Part shown: one piece after another, positions 1 through 8,924 of the stretch
Layout: each line of letters starts with the position of its first letter
How positions within the stretch are numbered: the first letter of the stretch is position 1
Assembly (NCBI GenBank): GCA_947624255.1
Contig: CANQJO010000016.1
Span: 1-45,068, forward strand
DNA length: 45,068 nt
Source of the DNA: an uncultured Ruminococcus sp.
GTDB lineage: Bacteria; Bacillota; Clostridia; Oscillospirales; Ruminococcaceae
Direction: 5' to 3'
The notes under the pieces: generated by a model
What the model was told of the DNA's origin: nothing
The model's input: the letters and a program-made list of their open reading frames with translations, nothing else
Databases searched by the model: none
Made by a program: the position numbers and the translations under genes

Positions 1-24
1 TCTCATTCTTGCTTTCATGGTTCT

Positions 25-53
25 ATTATACCATGTTTTTACTATTTTTTCAA
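25..53 (-). promoter_or_regulatory. Consensus sigma-A promoter pointing out of the left edge
   Basis: Read on the minus strand there is TTGAAA, a 17-base spacer and TATAAT. An ATG lies only about 8 bases past the -10 box (positions 16-18 on the plus strand), so any transcript would be nearly leaderless, or the true start lies outside the window. The promoter points away from the ABC operon, directly next to the place where the upstream reading frame of that operon is cut. Confidence 0.55.
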
Positions 54-66
54 TAGAGGTTTTTAG

Positions 67-273
67 AGGTTACCTAATGTTACTACATACGAATTTACTG
101 CTAATGCGTCCGAGACAGCGTCGGATCAGGAATGTGTAATTCAGTTTGTCCCGAACGCAGTAGGCGAAGTGCCTATGGCACTGGTATTCGATGACAACGT
201 TGATGCATCTTATGACAAGCAGAGCACACTGATATTTGTAGAGAAAAAAGAAGATAAGACGGAGGAAGAATAA
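67..273 (+). pseudogene. 3' remnant of a gene upstream of the ABC exporter operon
   Basis: An open frame runs from just after an in-frame TAG (64-66) to TAA at 271-273, about 68 codons, with no convincing start codon or ribosome site at its beginning. The translated piece is acidic and soluble-looking and ends in a Lys/Glu-rich tail. Its TAA overlaps the ATG of the next gene by one base (TAATG), and GGAGG lies just upstream, so it was very probably the preceding, translationally coupled gene of the same operon. I do not recognise its family. A role as an extracytoplasmic or adaptor partner of the exporter is only a guess. The sequence 5' of position 66 reads like an unrelated promoter region, so the gene seems truncated by a rearrangement, or this is an assembly join. 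Confidence 0.45.
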
Positions 274-1496
274 TGACAGGCTATTGGATCAGGCACAGAG
301 CCTTATTATCAATCCTCCTGAGTGCTGTCATTGCTGTAGTAGCCGGACTGCTGTTCGTGTTTCCGTTTATCTCTCAGATATCCGATAACTACAATTCACA
401 GAGCGTGTATAAGAACACAAGCATTGATTTTATCGCTCCTGAGCCTTCTTTTGAGCAGATAAGCGAATTGCCTGGGAGCAACGGGATTGATAAAATGTTC
501 CCGTTCTTCCTGACTAAGACTGCTGTAAACGCAGGCGGCAAATCGAGGACAACAACAGTTCTGCTGAGTGACCGCTTTGAAAATGTCGATATTACAATGT
601 ATAACGGCAAACGTCTTATCAAGAAGTCAGATTCAGACTTTGACAATCCGATTCTTGTGGACTGGCAGTTCTGTAAGGATACTTCGACAGATATTGGCGA
701 TACCATATCTCTTTCTATTGGTGATACGACCGCAGAATATAAGATATACGCTATCTATGAAACAAACAGCATTTATGAGAATGGAGCTATCCTTGCACAA
801 CTCAGCACCGAGCAAAAAGATGCGATCGTCCAGAAGTCTCAAAACAACGGTTATTCTGGAGTGTATCTCTCTGCAAGTGACTATAACACTTGTCAGACAT
901 ATCTGACAAAGGATTACAGACCGCTTGGCAGACTAAAAGATCGTGACCGCTTTGACAGTGATGAGCAGTATCAGGTACATTATGATGCGATCATGTCATC
1001 AGGATATGCAAACGAGATCACAGATCTTCGTGTCAGAGAAAACAGCCTTGATAAGAAGGTCAGTCCTCTGATGATATGGATCGGCACAGCCCTGTCAGCT
1101 GTATTGATGATCGCTTTCAATGTAGTCATGGCAAGGCGCGGCAGTGAAAAGGGTTTTTTTACAAAGCATTGTATCCCCAAGGGACAGAGCGTAAAACCCT
1201 ACTATACCAAAACATTCATTTGTGAATCGTTTTGCTTTGTTGTCGCTTATGGATCCATACTGCTTTTCAAACTATACACTTCGACTATGTATATCCCCAA
1301 GAGTGCTATTGGGGCAGAGATCGCCTTTATCCCTGCGGCAGTGCTTGTGGCAGAGATCATTAGTCTCTCTATGAATAACGCCATGATAAAAAGCATTATC
1401 AAAAAAGAAGAGGAAAAGAAGCAGAGAGCACGAGCCGAGTCAACAGCAGATTCGGGAGATGAAAAGGAAGACGAGCCAAGTGATGACCAATCATGA
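273..1496 (+). CDS. FtsX/MacB-like ABC transporter permease
   Basis: This 407-aa protein has the topology of the FtsX/MacB permease family. One N-terminal membrane helix (about residues 10-35) is followed by a large extracytoplasmic domain (about 36-260). Three further hydrophobic helices follow, near residues 265-288, 313-335 and 342-368, then a charged Lys/Glu/Asp-rich cytoplasmic tail. GGAGG at about 262-266 and the TAATG overlap support the start. It is followed by a second permease and an ATPase, so the three together likely form a type VII ABC mechanotransmission or exporter complex. The substrate is unknown; peptide, lipid or antimicrobial export and resistance are common for the family. 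It differs enough from the next permease that a heterodimeric membrane part is likely. Confidence 0.7.
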   Translation: MTGYWIRHRALLSILLSAVIAVVAGLLFVFPFISQISDNYNSQSVYKNTSIDFIAPEPSFEQISELPGSNGIDKMFPFFLTKTAVNAGGKSRTTTVLLSDRFENVDITMYNGKRLIKKSDSDFDNPILVDWQFCKDTSTDIGDTISLSIGDTTAEYKIYAIYETNSIYENGAILAQLSTEQKDAIVQKSQNNGYSGVYLSASDYNTCQTYLTKDYRPLGRLKDRDRFDSDEQYQVHYDAIMSSGYANEITDLRVRENSLDKKVSPLMIWIGTALSAVLMIAFNVVMARRGSEKGFFTKHCIPKGQSVKPYYTKTFICESFCFVVAYGSILLFKLYTSTMYIPKSAIGAEIAFIPAAVLVAEIISLSMNNAMIKSIIKKEEEKKQRARAESTADSGDEKEDEPSDDQS

Positions 1497-1524
1497 TCGA
1501 TGAACGAGGTCAGGTGATAATACC

Positions 1525-2511
1525 ATGAAAAATCGTATCTCTCTTTACGCAGAGCCCCGACAAACGGCGATCATATCATCGATACTGACCTTGACTTCGT
1601 TCGTGCTTATGCTTATCCTGATGCTTTCCATTGATAAAACTGCTATCAGGTTGAACTCTCTGCTGCACTCAGACTACGATTATTCGGTAACGATGCAGGA
1701 TACAGTTCGGAAAGATGACTATTATCAGTTCAATGCAGGAATTGAATTTACATTATCTGCCGATGTGAATACCAGTTTGAACGCAGATATTGTTATGCAG
1801 TCAAAAGATTCGCTGTATACAGATATGGTCTCTTGGAACGCAGAGTCACTCAGCACCAACGGTGTGGCTGTATCTGAGAATGTAGCCAAATCTAATAATC
1901 TGCACATTGGCGATAAACTATACTCAAAGCATATTGTCAACGGTGAGAGCTGTGAGTATGCCATTGAGCAGCTCCTTCCCGAAGCAGTAAGCGTCAGGGT
2001 GACTAACGGTATGAATCATAGTGACGGAATCATCATTATGGGATATGACGAAAGGTACATCGAAAATATCACGCATAGCAGTATTGTGTTTACAAAAGAC
2101 TCGATCAACGACTTGTCAGCAGTTGGTTCGCCTGAGAATATCATCTATCGTGATGATGAAATAATAACATCGCTCCGAAGTATTATCCCGTATTTAGCGG
2201 TTTTGAGCATAGTCTCGATTGTGACAACGGTCGCAGTTACTGTTTTGCTGAACAAATTTGTATCAAGTAATTTCAGACGATTGATAATGATTGGCTTTGA
2301 TAGAAAGAAACTGAACACAGCATTTTACAGGCTTGTCCATGGCACTGGAATCATATCAATTATCGCATCGTTTGCTTTATCAGGTATTGTATTTCTGTTT
2401 GTTAATTTCACTGCTGTGAAATTACTGGTATTGCTGTTGATACCGTTTATTGAGATCATCACTTTACTTATAGCTTCAAACATATCAAATAAGCGACTCT
2501 GGAGGAAGTAG
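1525..2511 (+). CDS. Second FtsX-like ABC transporter permease
   Basis: This 328-aa membrane protein has the same layout as the preceding gene. There is one N-terminal helix (about residues 14-36), an extracytoplasmic domain of about 170 residues, then three helices in the last third, starting near residue 218. The short cytoplasmic loop between the second and third helices contains an Arg/Lys-rich stretch, as in FtsX/MacB permeases, where it contacts the ATPase. The gene starts 28 bases after the first permease and ends 2 bases before the ATPase gene, so all three are one operon. The ribosome site (AGGTG) is weak, which suggests partial coupling. It probably pairs with the first permease; the substrate is unknown. 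Confidence 0.7.
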   Translation: MKNRISLYAEPRQTAIISSILTLTSFVLMLILMLSIDKTAIRLNSLLHSDYDYSVTMQDTVRKDDYYQFNAGIEFTLSADVNTSLNADIVMQSKDSLYTDMVSWNAESLSTNGVAVSENVAKSNNLHIGDKLYSKHIVNGESCEYAIEQLLPEAVSVRVTNGMNHSDGIIIMGYDERYIENITHSSIVFTKDSINDLSAVGSPENIIYRDDEIITSLRSIIPYLAVLSIVSIVTTVAVTVLLNKFVSSNFRRLIMIGFDRKKLNTAFYRLVHGTGIISIIASFALSGIVFLFVNFTAVKLLVLLLIPFIEIITLLIASNISNKRLWRK

Positions 2512-2513
2512 TT

Positions 2514-3278
2514 ATGGGGAATATCCTTAGTATAGATAACCTGTCGATAAAGCTGAAACAACGCACTTTGATGCAGAATGTGTCATTTGACATCGGGCAG
2601 GGTGAAGCGGTCTTATTATCCGGAGAAAACGGCATTGGAAAGAGTTCCATACTGAAAAGCATTATGCGGTTAGAAACCGATGGAAAGAAAATCGAAGGTA
2701 GGATCACACACCATACATTCGGTGATATTCTCTCGTTAAGTGATGACGAATTGCAGCGATTTCGTTCCAGCATTGCCTATATTCCCCAAAAGGACGAATA
2801 CTCTGAAATGGGGCGCATACAAGTCAGAGATGTTATCAGCAACAGCGGAGAAGCCCACGCAGGCAATGATATGAGCTATTCCGAGGTCAATGACCTGATC
2901 GACGAATGGCTACCACGCCGGGGAGATAACAGCAAGATATTCGATGCAAAGTCACATCCCGGCAAATTCAGCGGCGGTGAGCAGCGGCTTTTACAGGTAT
3001 TCTCGGTTATCGCCACACGTTCAGACTCAGATCTGTTAATCATTGACGAACCTCTTAATAACCTTGACTTTGTGAACGCAAGGTATATCAGTAACCTCAT
3101 CAATAAGGTCATTCGTGAGCATCCTCAAATGGGCTTGCTGATGATAAGTCATTGCAGGATATTCCCGTTTATTACACGGGAGCTGAAATTGACCGCTGAC
3201 GGAATAAGCGAGATCTCAGAGCCTTATACTTGCCATAGTTGCTTTGGCGAGCATGATGAGAATGGATTTTATAAGTGA
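2514..3278 (+). CDS. ABC transporter ATP-binding protein
   Basis: This 254-aa cytoplasmic ATPase energises the two permeases upstream. Walker A is visible as GENGIGKSS (near residue 40), the ABC signature as FSGGEQ (near 158) and Walker B as LLIIDEP (near 183), followed by a D-loop (NNLD) and a switch His (SHCR) near 220. The length fits a single nucleotide-binding domain with a short C-terminal extension that ends in a Cys/His-containing peptide. GGAGG precedes the ATG, which lies two bases after the previous stop. A strong terminator follows, so this is the last gene of the operon. MacB/LolD-type exporters are the nearest functional class, but the motifs do not fix the substrate. Confidence 0.85.
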   Translation: MGNILSIDNLSIKLKQRTLMQNVSFDIGQGEAVLLSGENGIGKSSILKSIMRLETDGKKIEGRITHHTFGDILSLSDDELQRFRSSIAYIPQKDEYSEMGRIQVRDVISNSGEAHAGNDMSYSEVNDLIDEWLPRRGDNSKIFDAKSHPGKFSGGEQRLLQVFSVIATRSDSDLLIIDEPLNNLDFVNARYISNLINKVIREHPQMGLLMISHCRIFPFITRELKLTADGISEISEPYTCHSCFGEHDENGFYK

Positions 3279-3288
3279 ATACATACAA

Positions 3289-3332
3289 AACAGGCAGATA
3301 CCTCTTGTGAAAGTATCTGCCTGTTCTGTTTC
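3289..3332 (+). terminator. Rho-independent terminator of the ABC operon
   Basis: A perfect 13-base-pair stem (3289-3301 with 3313-3325) with an 11-base loop is followed by CTGTTTC. It lies 10 bases after the stop of the ATPase gene and before the convergent ftsH. Confidence 0.75.
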
Positions 3333-3455
3333 ATAGCCCGCTGTATAAGTCTTTACATAATAGTTGTTGAAAAACTTCTATATAAGTACCGAACTAATGC
3401 AAGCCGGTTTTTATTGTAAAATTCAGTTTTGGGAGCATTATTCTCTGCGGAAGCT

Positions 3456-5279
3456 CTATACACCGGCAGGCTGCTTTTTCAGGATAGCCATGAATTCCTC
3501 GCCCGTGATGGTTTCACGTTCAAGAAGAAATTCCGCAAGCTCATGGAGCTTACCGATATTCTCGGAGAGTATGGCGGCCGCCTTTTCATGCGCCTCATTC
3601 ACAAGGCGGCTGACCTCACTGTCAATACGTGCGGCTGTCTCAGAGGAACACATCAGAGAAGTATCGCCGCCAAGATAGCGGTTATTCTCAGTTTCGAGAG
3701 CCACCATTCCCAGACTGCTCATGCCGTAACGTGTAACCATTGCACGTGCAAGCTGCGTTGCCTTTTCGATGTCGTTTGAGGCTCCGGTAGTGCATGAACC
3801 GAAAACGATCTCCTCTGCCGATCGTCCTCCCGTCAGGACGGCAAGGCGAGCCAAAGCCTCCTCCTTTGTCATGAGGAATTTCTCGCCGTCATCTACCTGC
3901 ATGGTATATCCGAGAGCGCCGGAGGTACGGGGAATTATCGTTATCTTATGTACCGGAGCGGAGTCCTTTTGCATTGCCGCAACAAGAGCATGACCGATCT
4001 CATGATAGGCAATTATCTTCCTTTCATTCTGCGAGATAACGGCGCTTTTCCGCTGATATCCGGCAATTACCACCTCCACGCTCTCTTCCATATCCGACCG
4101 GGAGACTGTCTCTCTGCCGCTCCGGACTGCTCTCAGAGCGGATTCATTCACAATATTGGCAAGCTCAGCACCTGATGCGCCTGCGGTGGCTCTTGCGATG
4201 GCGTTGAAGTCAATGCTGCCGTCAGTCTTCACCTTTTTGGCATGGACTTTTAAGATCGCCTCACGTCCGGCAAGATCGGGGAGCTCTGCGGGAATACGCC
4301 TGTCAAAGCGCCCCGGACGAAGAAGCGCCGGATCAAGAGATTCGGGACGGTTCGTTGCGGCAAGTATCACCACGCCTTTTTTGCCGTCAAATCCGTCCAT
4401 TTCCGTGAGAAGCTGGTTGAGTGTCTGTTCACGCTCGTCATTGCCGCCTATCTGACCGTCACGTTTTTTGCCGATCGTGTCTATCTCGTCGATGAATACG
4501 ATACACGGAGCTTTTTCATTCGCCTGACGGAAAAGGTCACGGATCTTTGCAGCCCCCATGCCTACGAACATCTCCACAAATTCAGAGCCTGAGATCGAGA
4601 AAAACGGAACATCTGCCTCACCTGCCACCGCCTGAGCGAGCAGAGTCTTTCCCGTTCCGGGAGGACCTGCAAGAAGAGCGCCTTTCGGCAGCGATGCGCC
4701 TATTTCGGCATATTTTTCCGGAGCATGGAGAAAATCGACGATCTCTTCAAGAGCCTCCTTTGCCTCGTCCTGACCGGCGACATCAGCGAATGTTTTGCCG
4801 GTCTGAGCCTTGACGTATATTTTTGCACTGCTCTTGCCGAAGGACATCGCATTACCGCCCATGCGCCTGTTCATTCCTTTGATGAGAATGCTCCACAGCA
4901 GAACCATAAATACGATAGGAAGCACCCACGAGAACAGAAAATTCTGAAGGGGAGACTGCCGGCTCACGATGCCGGAGAACTCAGCCGTGCCGCTGTCGTG
5001 AAGACGTGAAACAAGGTCGGGATCGTCTATTTTGGCAGTGGAGTATAGCTTTTTTTCGCCGCCGCTGCCGACCTCAAAAAGGATAGAATCCTCCGTTATT
5101 TCGGCTTTTGTGACAGCACCGCCGTCGATCTGAGTGAGGAAAAAGCTGTAGCTTGTATCGGTTATCTGACTGCGCTTCAGAGCAGGGATAAGCACTGCAT
5201 TGTAGAAAAGCAGCACCACAAGGCATATCACAGCAAATATAAAATAATTACGTTTATTGTTATTTTTTTCTTCTTTCAT
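3456..5279 (-). CDS. ftsH: ATP-dependent zinc metalloprotease FtsH
   Basis: FtsH is the membrane-anchored AAA+ protease that degrades misfolded membrane proteins and short-lived regulators. The 607-aa product has two N-terminal membrane helices (about residues 11-30 and 112-132) around an extracytoplasmic domain. The AAA module follows, with GPPGTGKT near residue 204 and a Walker B VFIDEID. The M41 peptidase domain has the zinc motif HEIGH at residues 426-430. The length is normal. An in-frame ATG 57 bases further upstream exists, but I chose 5279 because AAGGAGC precedes it and the upstream ATG overlaps the -35 box. The gene is alone, convergent with the ABC operon and divergent from the Thr/Pro-rich protein gene. 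The few C-terminal residues after the protease domain end in PAGV. Confidence 0.96.
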   Translation of the reverse strand: MKEEKNNNKRNYFIFAVICLVVLLFYNAVLIPALKRSQITDTSYSFFLTQIDGGAVTKAEITEDSILFEVGSGGEKKLYSTAKIDDPDLVSRLHDSGTAEFSGIVSRQSPLQNFLFSWVLPIVFMVLLWSILIKGMNRRMGGNAMSFGKSSAKIYVKAQTGKTFADVAGQDEAKEALEEIVDFLHAPEKYAEIGASLPKGALLAGPPGTGKTLLAQAVAGEADVPFFSISGSEFVEMFVGMGAAKIRDLFRQANEKAPCIVFIDEIDTIGKKRDGQIGGNDEREQTLNQLLTEMDGFDGKKGVVILAATNRPESLDPALLRPGRFDRRIPAELPDLAGREAILKVHAKKVKTDGSIDFNAIARATAGASGAELANIVNESALRAVRSGRETVSRSDMEESVEVVIAGYQRKSAVISQNERKIIAYHEIGHALVAAMQKDSAPVHKITIIPRTSGALGYTMQVDDGEKFLMTKEEALARLAVLTGGRSAEEIVFGSCTTGASNDIEKATQLARAMVTRYGMSSLGMVALETENNRYLGGDTSLMCSSETAARIDSEVSRLVNEAHEKAAAILSENIGKLHELAEFLLERETITGEEFMAILKKQPAGV

Positions 5280-5307
5280 TGTAAGATCAGCTCCTTGCTT
5301 TGATATT

Positions 5308-5336
5308 ATTATAACATAAAAAGCTGCGGTATTCAA
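5308..5336 (-). promoter_or_regulatory. Sigma-A promoter of ftsH
   Basis: On the minus strand TTGAAT, a 17-base spacer and TATAAT lie about 30 bases before the ftsH start, leaving a short leader. Confidence 0.75.
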
Positions 5337-5425
5337 CAGGGAATATGTGGGGCAGGCTTTCTGAAAAAACTTTCGTCATAATAACCAAAAAAACGGAATA
5401 TTTATCTTTTTTTACGTTATCCTGC

Positions 5426-5454
5426 TTGACTTTTCTTCTTCAAAGAGATATAAT
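5426..5454 (+). promoter_or_regulatory. Sigma-A promoter for the Thr/Pro-rich protein and possibly GH9
   Basis: TTGACT, a 17-base spacer and TATAAT lead into a leader of about 75 bases before the gene at 5538. The short open frame across this promoter (5345-5533) has no ribosome site and is rejected as a gene. Confidence 0.75.
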
Positions 5455-5537
5455 GAAATTGACCATACACAGATATATATGCTCCGGAGAGATGCTTTCC
5501 TCCGGGATCGGTATCAATAACACAGGAGTGTGAATTT

Positions 5538-6173
5538 ATGAGTAAGATCACAAATTTTTTCTATAGTCTGAAAAAATCAACAAGGATAACGCTGATCTCC
5601 TGCATCTGCTTTGTTGCAATGACGTTCGTAATTCTCTGTTTCTTTATAATGTTCCCTATAACGCCGTCCGAAAAGGTTCTCAGAAGCTACGGCAGAGAGA
5701 GTGTCTCAAAGCAATCCGACACTGCGCCCGATCCTGACGGAAACGGCGGCGATACGGTCGTTGTCACTACCTCAGGTGACGGTGACGATGAGAACATAAC
5801 TACCACAGCCTCCGCATCACGTACAGAGTTCGAGATAACCTTTACCACCGGAAAAGGCTTCATCACGGGCGGAAGAATTCCCACGGGCGTTTATCCCAAT
5901 GAGAATTACACCACCTCGGCACAGCCGTACACCGAGTCTCAGTATCCTGCTTTTCCGGACGATCCGCCTGCGACGACCTCCGCCGAAGAGCCTACAGACT
6001 TCCCCGGTGAAGATCCTACCGCACCTGTGGAAGATCCCACAGAGCCGGTCCTGCCCGGCGGTGAAGATCCCACCGAGCCGGTCGTTACCGAGCCTGTTAC
6101 GGCTGATATCCCGACAGAACCGCCTGTAACAGAGCCTCCGACTGCCGCCGCTACGGAAATATCTACGTGGTAA
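5538..6173 (+). CDS. Membrane-anchored Thr/Pro-rich extracellular protein, function unknown
   Basis: This 211-aa protein starts with a short basic cytoplasmic segment and one hydrophobic helix (about residues 17-40), consistent with a signal anchor. The rest is low-complexity and rich in Thr, Pro, Glu and Asp. The last 60 residues contain imperfect repeats of the type EDPTEPV, ending in TEISTW. There is no LPXTG-like motif and no recognisable enzyme domain. CAGGAG precedes the ATG with good spacing. It lies 73 bases before a GH9 cellulase gene without a terminator between them, so the two may be cotranscribed. A cell-surface spacer or stalk is a reasonable guess, but I do not recognise the family. 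Confidence 0.7.
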   Translation: MSKITNFFYSLKKSTRITLISCICFVAMTFVILCFFIMFPITPSEKVLRSYGRESVSKQSDTAPDPDGNGGDTVVVTTSGDGDDENITTTASASRTEFEITFTTGKGFITGGRIPTGVYPNENYTTSAQPYTESQYPAFPDDPPATTSAEEPTDFPGEDPTAPVEDPTEPVLPGGEDPTEPVVTEPVTADIPTEPPVTEPPTAAATEISTW

Positions 6174-6246
6174 ACAGCGGACACTTAACATATTTTGGAT
6201 CAAAGAAAAATATCCGGGCACAAGTCCGGTTGAGAGGGGTATATCT

Positions 6247-8634
6247 ATGATTTTCAAGAAAATTGGAGCCGCACTGTCAGCTATTGCACTGTGTGCCTCC
6301 GCAGCATCGTATCTGCCCTCGGGCAGTATCGAAAATTCCGGCGTTTCGGCTGCCGGAAGCGATTACAATTACGCCGAAGCCTTGCAGAAATCCATGTTTT
6401 TCTACGAAGTGCAGCAGGCAGGAAAGCTCCCCGACTGGAACGAGGTCTCATGGCGTGCTGACTCAATGGTAGACGAGGCCGGCAACGAAACGGATGTCGT
6501 TCCCGGCGGCTGGTTCGATGCCGGCGACCACTTCAAATTCACCCTGACAAACGCCTATTCAGCATCGGTTCTTGAATGGGGCTACATCGAGTACAGGGAC
6601 GCTGTCGACAAGCAGGGACTCGGTGAGCTTTACCGCAACAACGTGCAGTGGGCGCTCGACTACCTTATGCAGTGCGACAGGGGCGACAAGATAATCGGTA
6701 CGATAGGCGACTTTACGGGCGGCTCTACCGACCACAACATCTGGTGCAGCGCCGAGGTCTACCTCCGCAAGCATCACCTCAACAACGATGACTGGGAGCG
6801 TCCCTACGATGAGATCGCCGACTCCACCACAATAGCTCTTTCGGCTGCCGCTCTTGCCGAGGGATACCTGATCTTCAAGGACGAACAGCCCGACAAGGCA
6901 GCGGCTTATCTCGAACAGGCTGAAAAATACTTTGAAACTGCCGACAAGATAAGAGATAACGAAAACGGCGCTATGGGCGATATGTACAAGCCCTCCTCGT
7001 GGGTCGATGACTGTATGTACGCTGCGATCTGGCTCTACAGAGCTACCGGCGACAAGAGCTATATGGATAAGGTCGAAAACGACTATATCCCCGAATTTCC
7101 GCTTGAGAACCAGTCGACCGACAGAAAGTATACATGGGGATTCTGCTGGGACGACACCTCTCAGGGTGCGGCGCTTCTCTATGCGCAGGAGACCGGAGAT
7201 CAGGAGTGGATCGACCACGTTTCGCATCACCTTGACTACTGGATAGACGGTTACGGCGGCAAACAGGTAGACTACACTCCCGACGGAATGGCTTGGCTCT
7301 TTAACTGGGGTTCGGCACGTCACGTTGCGGCTACGGCATGGCTCGCACAGCTTGCAAGCGATACTGTTTTCAGCGATAATTCCGCCCTTGCAAGCAAGTA
7401 CAACGAATGGGCAAAGGGTCAGATGGACTATCTCTTCGGCGATAACAGTCTCGGAATGAGTTATGTTCTCGGAATGGGCGACAATCAGCCGACCGCATTC
7501 CACCACAGAACGGCTTCCGGCATCCATGACGATCACTGGAACGACCTTGGTCAGGAGTCCGGCGGTGATGAGGGCTGGCAGACCGAGTATGCTCACACGC
7601 TTTACGGCGCACTCGTAGGCGGTCCTGACAAGGACGGTAAATATGTAAACGATGTTGCGCAGTATCAGTACTCCGAGGTGGCTATCGACTACAATGCCGG
7701 ATATACAGCCGCACTCTGCGCACTTGTCGATGATTACGGCGGAGCTCCCCTTGCTGATTTCCCTCCCACCGAAACTCCGAAATGGGCTGAATGGGAGGTA
7801 GCAGCAGTTATTAACGGTTCCGGTGACAGCTACACCGAAATAAAGGCGTGGGCGATGAATCACACCGCATGGCCGGCAAGAGTTGCGGAGAATATCTCCT
7901 ATAATTACTACTTTGACGTAAGCGAGGTGCTTGCGGCAGGACTGAGCATCGACGATATCACCGTCGAGGGAAAATCCCAGCAGTACAGTGAGGGAGAGCA
8001 GGGATACGCCGAGGTTTCCGGACCGTACAAGTACGAGGGCGATCCCACGGGAAATACCTACTACGCAAAGATACAGTTCACAGACGGCAGAGCGATACAG
8101 CCTACCGGTCAAAGCGAGCACAGAGACGAGGTGCAGTTCAGAGTCTCTATCCCCGATGCTGTTGATGGTAAGCCTACAACGGGCGCATGGGATCCTACAA
8201 ATGACTGGTCATATTTAGGCGGTCTTGAAGACGCTACCGATCTCAAAAAGGAAGATTCGATAAATCAGCAGATCACTATGTATGTGAACGATATTCTTGT
8301 ATGGGGAACCGAGCCGGACGGTACTACCGCTGTTCCGGGTGCTGATTTGGGCGGCGAAGTTGTAACTCCCACACAGCCTTCCACCAATAGCGGCAGCGAT
8401 ATTCTCTGGGGCGATACAAACTGCGATGAGACCGTCGATCTGGCGGATTCCGTTCTTGTAATGCAGTTCAACGCAAATCCCGACACATACGGTCTCGGAA
8501 AGCCGCAGGGAGTCACTGAAAAGGGCTTAGAAAGAGGCGATGTTTACAGCCACGGCGACGGCCTTACCAACATGGACGCTCTGTCTATCCAGAAATTCAA
8601 ACTGGGACTTATTGATAAGCTACCCGAAGAATAA
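6247..8634 (+). CDS. Cellulosomal GH9 endoglucanase with CBM3c and dockerin
   Basis: This 795-aa secreted cellulase begins with a signal peptide (about residues 1-36). The GH9 catalytic domain (about 38-500) has the WFDAGDH motif with catalytic Asp91 and Asp94, the conserved HHRTASG histidine motif, and the acid Glu477 in YSEVAIDYNAGY. A CBM3c-like module (about 508-660) fused to GH9 is known to feed cellulose chains to the active site and give processive endoglucanases. A short Thr/Pro linker leads to a dockerin (about 719-790) with two calcium-loop repeats, beginning WGDTNCDETVD and ending near QKFKLGLI. GAGAGGGG precedes the ATG. The module order matches theme-B GH9 enzymes such as Cel9G/Cel9I types. 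It should be docked to a scaffoldin cohesin outside the cell. Confidence 0.95.
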   Translation: MIFKKIGAALSAIALCASAASYLPSGSIENSGVSAAGSDYNYAEALQKSMFFYEVQQAGKLPDWNEVSWRADSMVDEAGNETDVVPGGWFDAGDHFKFTLTNAYSASVLEWGYIEYRDAVDKQGLGELYRNNVQWALDYLMQCDRGDKIIGTIGDFTGGSTDHNIWCSAEVYLRKHHLNNDDWERPYDEIADSTTIALSAAALAEGYLIFKDEQPDKAAAYLEQAEKYFETADKIRDNENGAMGDMYKPSSWVDDCMYAAIWLYRATGDKSYMDKVENDYIPEFPLENQSTDRKYTWGFCWDDTSQGAALLYAQETGDQEWIDHVSHHLDYWIDGYGGKQVDYTPDGMAWLFNWGSARHVAATAWLAQLASDTVFSDNSALASKYNEWAKGQMDYLFGDNSLGMSYVLGMGDNQPTAFHHRTASGIHDDHWNDLGQESGGDEGWQTEYAHTLYGALVGGPDKDGKYVNDVAQYQYSEVAIDYNAGYTAALCALVDDYGGAPLADFPPTETPKWAEWEVAAVINGSGDSYTEIKAWAMNHTAWPARVAENISYNYYFDVSEVLAAGLSIDDITVEGKSQQYSEGEQGYAEVSGPYKYEGDPTGNTYYAKIQFTDGRAIQPTGQSEHRDEVQFRVSIPDAVDGKPTTGAWDPTNDWSYLGGLEDATDLKKEDSINQQITMYVNDILVWGTEPDGTTAVPGADLGGEVVTPTQPSTNSGSDILWGDTNCDETVDLADSVLVMQFNANPDTYGLGKPQGVTEKGLERGDVYSHGDGLTNMDALSIQKFKLGLIDKLPEE

Positions 8635-8657
8635 AAAAACAAATTCATATTTAGTTC

Positions 8658-8691
8658 AAAAAGGGAGTCTCAACTCCCTTTTTGCTTTTTT
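8658..8691 (+). terminator. Terminator of the GH9-CBM3c gene
   Basis: An 11-base-pair stem (8658-8668 with 8673-8683), a CTCA loop and a T-rich tail lie 24 bases after the stop codon. The A-rich 5' side makes the structure symmetrical. Confidence 0.85.
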
Positions 8692-8760
8692 AACATTTTG
8701 TAAATATGCACAAAACGGACCGGCTTACATTAGAGGAATACACGAAATTCTAAAAAACTA

Positions 8761-8789
8761 TTTACATTTTAGACATGATATTATATAAT
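8761..8789 (+). promoter_or_regulatory. Sigma-A promoter of the second GH9 gene
   Basis: TTTACA, a 17-base spacer and TATAAT lie about 136 bases before the GH9 start, so the gene has its own promoter and a long leader. Confidence 0.75.
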
Positions 8790-8795
8790 AAATAC

Positions 8796-8924
8796 AGTGG
8801 GTAAGGGTCGGTGCAGGTTCTTGTCGGACACCTTCACCCATTCGGGAAAACCGGCATAACCGTAATGTTTGCACTGGCATTACGTTATAAATCATATCCA
8901 AAATTCTACAGGGAGGGTAACTAA
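8796..8924 (+). promoter_or_regulatory. Long, probably structured 5' leader of the second GH9 gene
   Basis: About 125 bases separate the promoter from the start codon. The leader contains short complementary segments: TGGGTAAGG near 8797 against CCTTCACCCA near 8831, and AATG near 8864 against CATT near 8878. GGGAGGG lies directly before the ATG. It matches no riboswitch class I can recognise by eye. It could simply stabilise the mRNA or be a regulatory leader. Confidence 0.3.

Noticed and set aside
5345..5533. 62-aa ORF upstream of the Thr/Pro-rich protein gene
   Set aside because: It spans the promoter, has no ribosome site and resembles no protein.
6559..8121. Long minus-strand ORF of 520 codons inside the GH9 gene
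   Set aside because: It is a shadow frame created by codon bias of the GH9 gene; no ribosome site or recognisable domain.
8796..8924. A known riboswitch in the GH9 leader
   Set aside because: I could not match conserved core bases of any class I know by eye; kept only as an unassigned leader.
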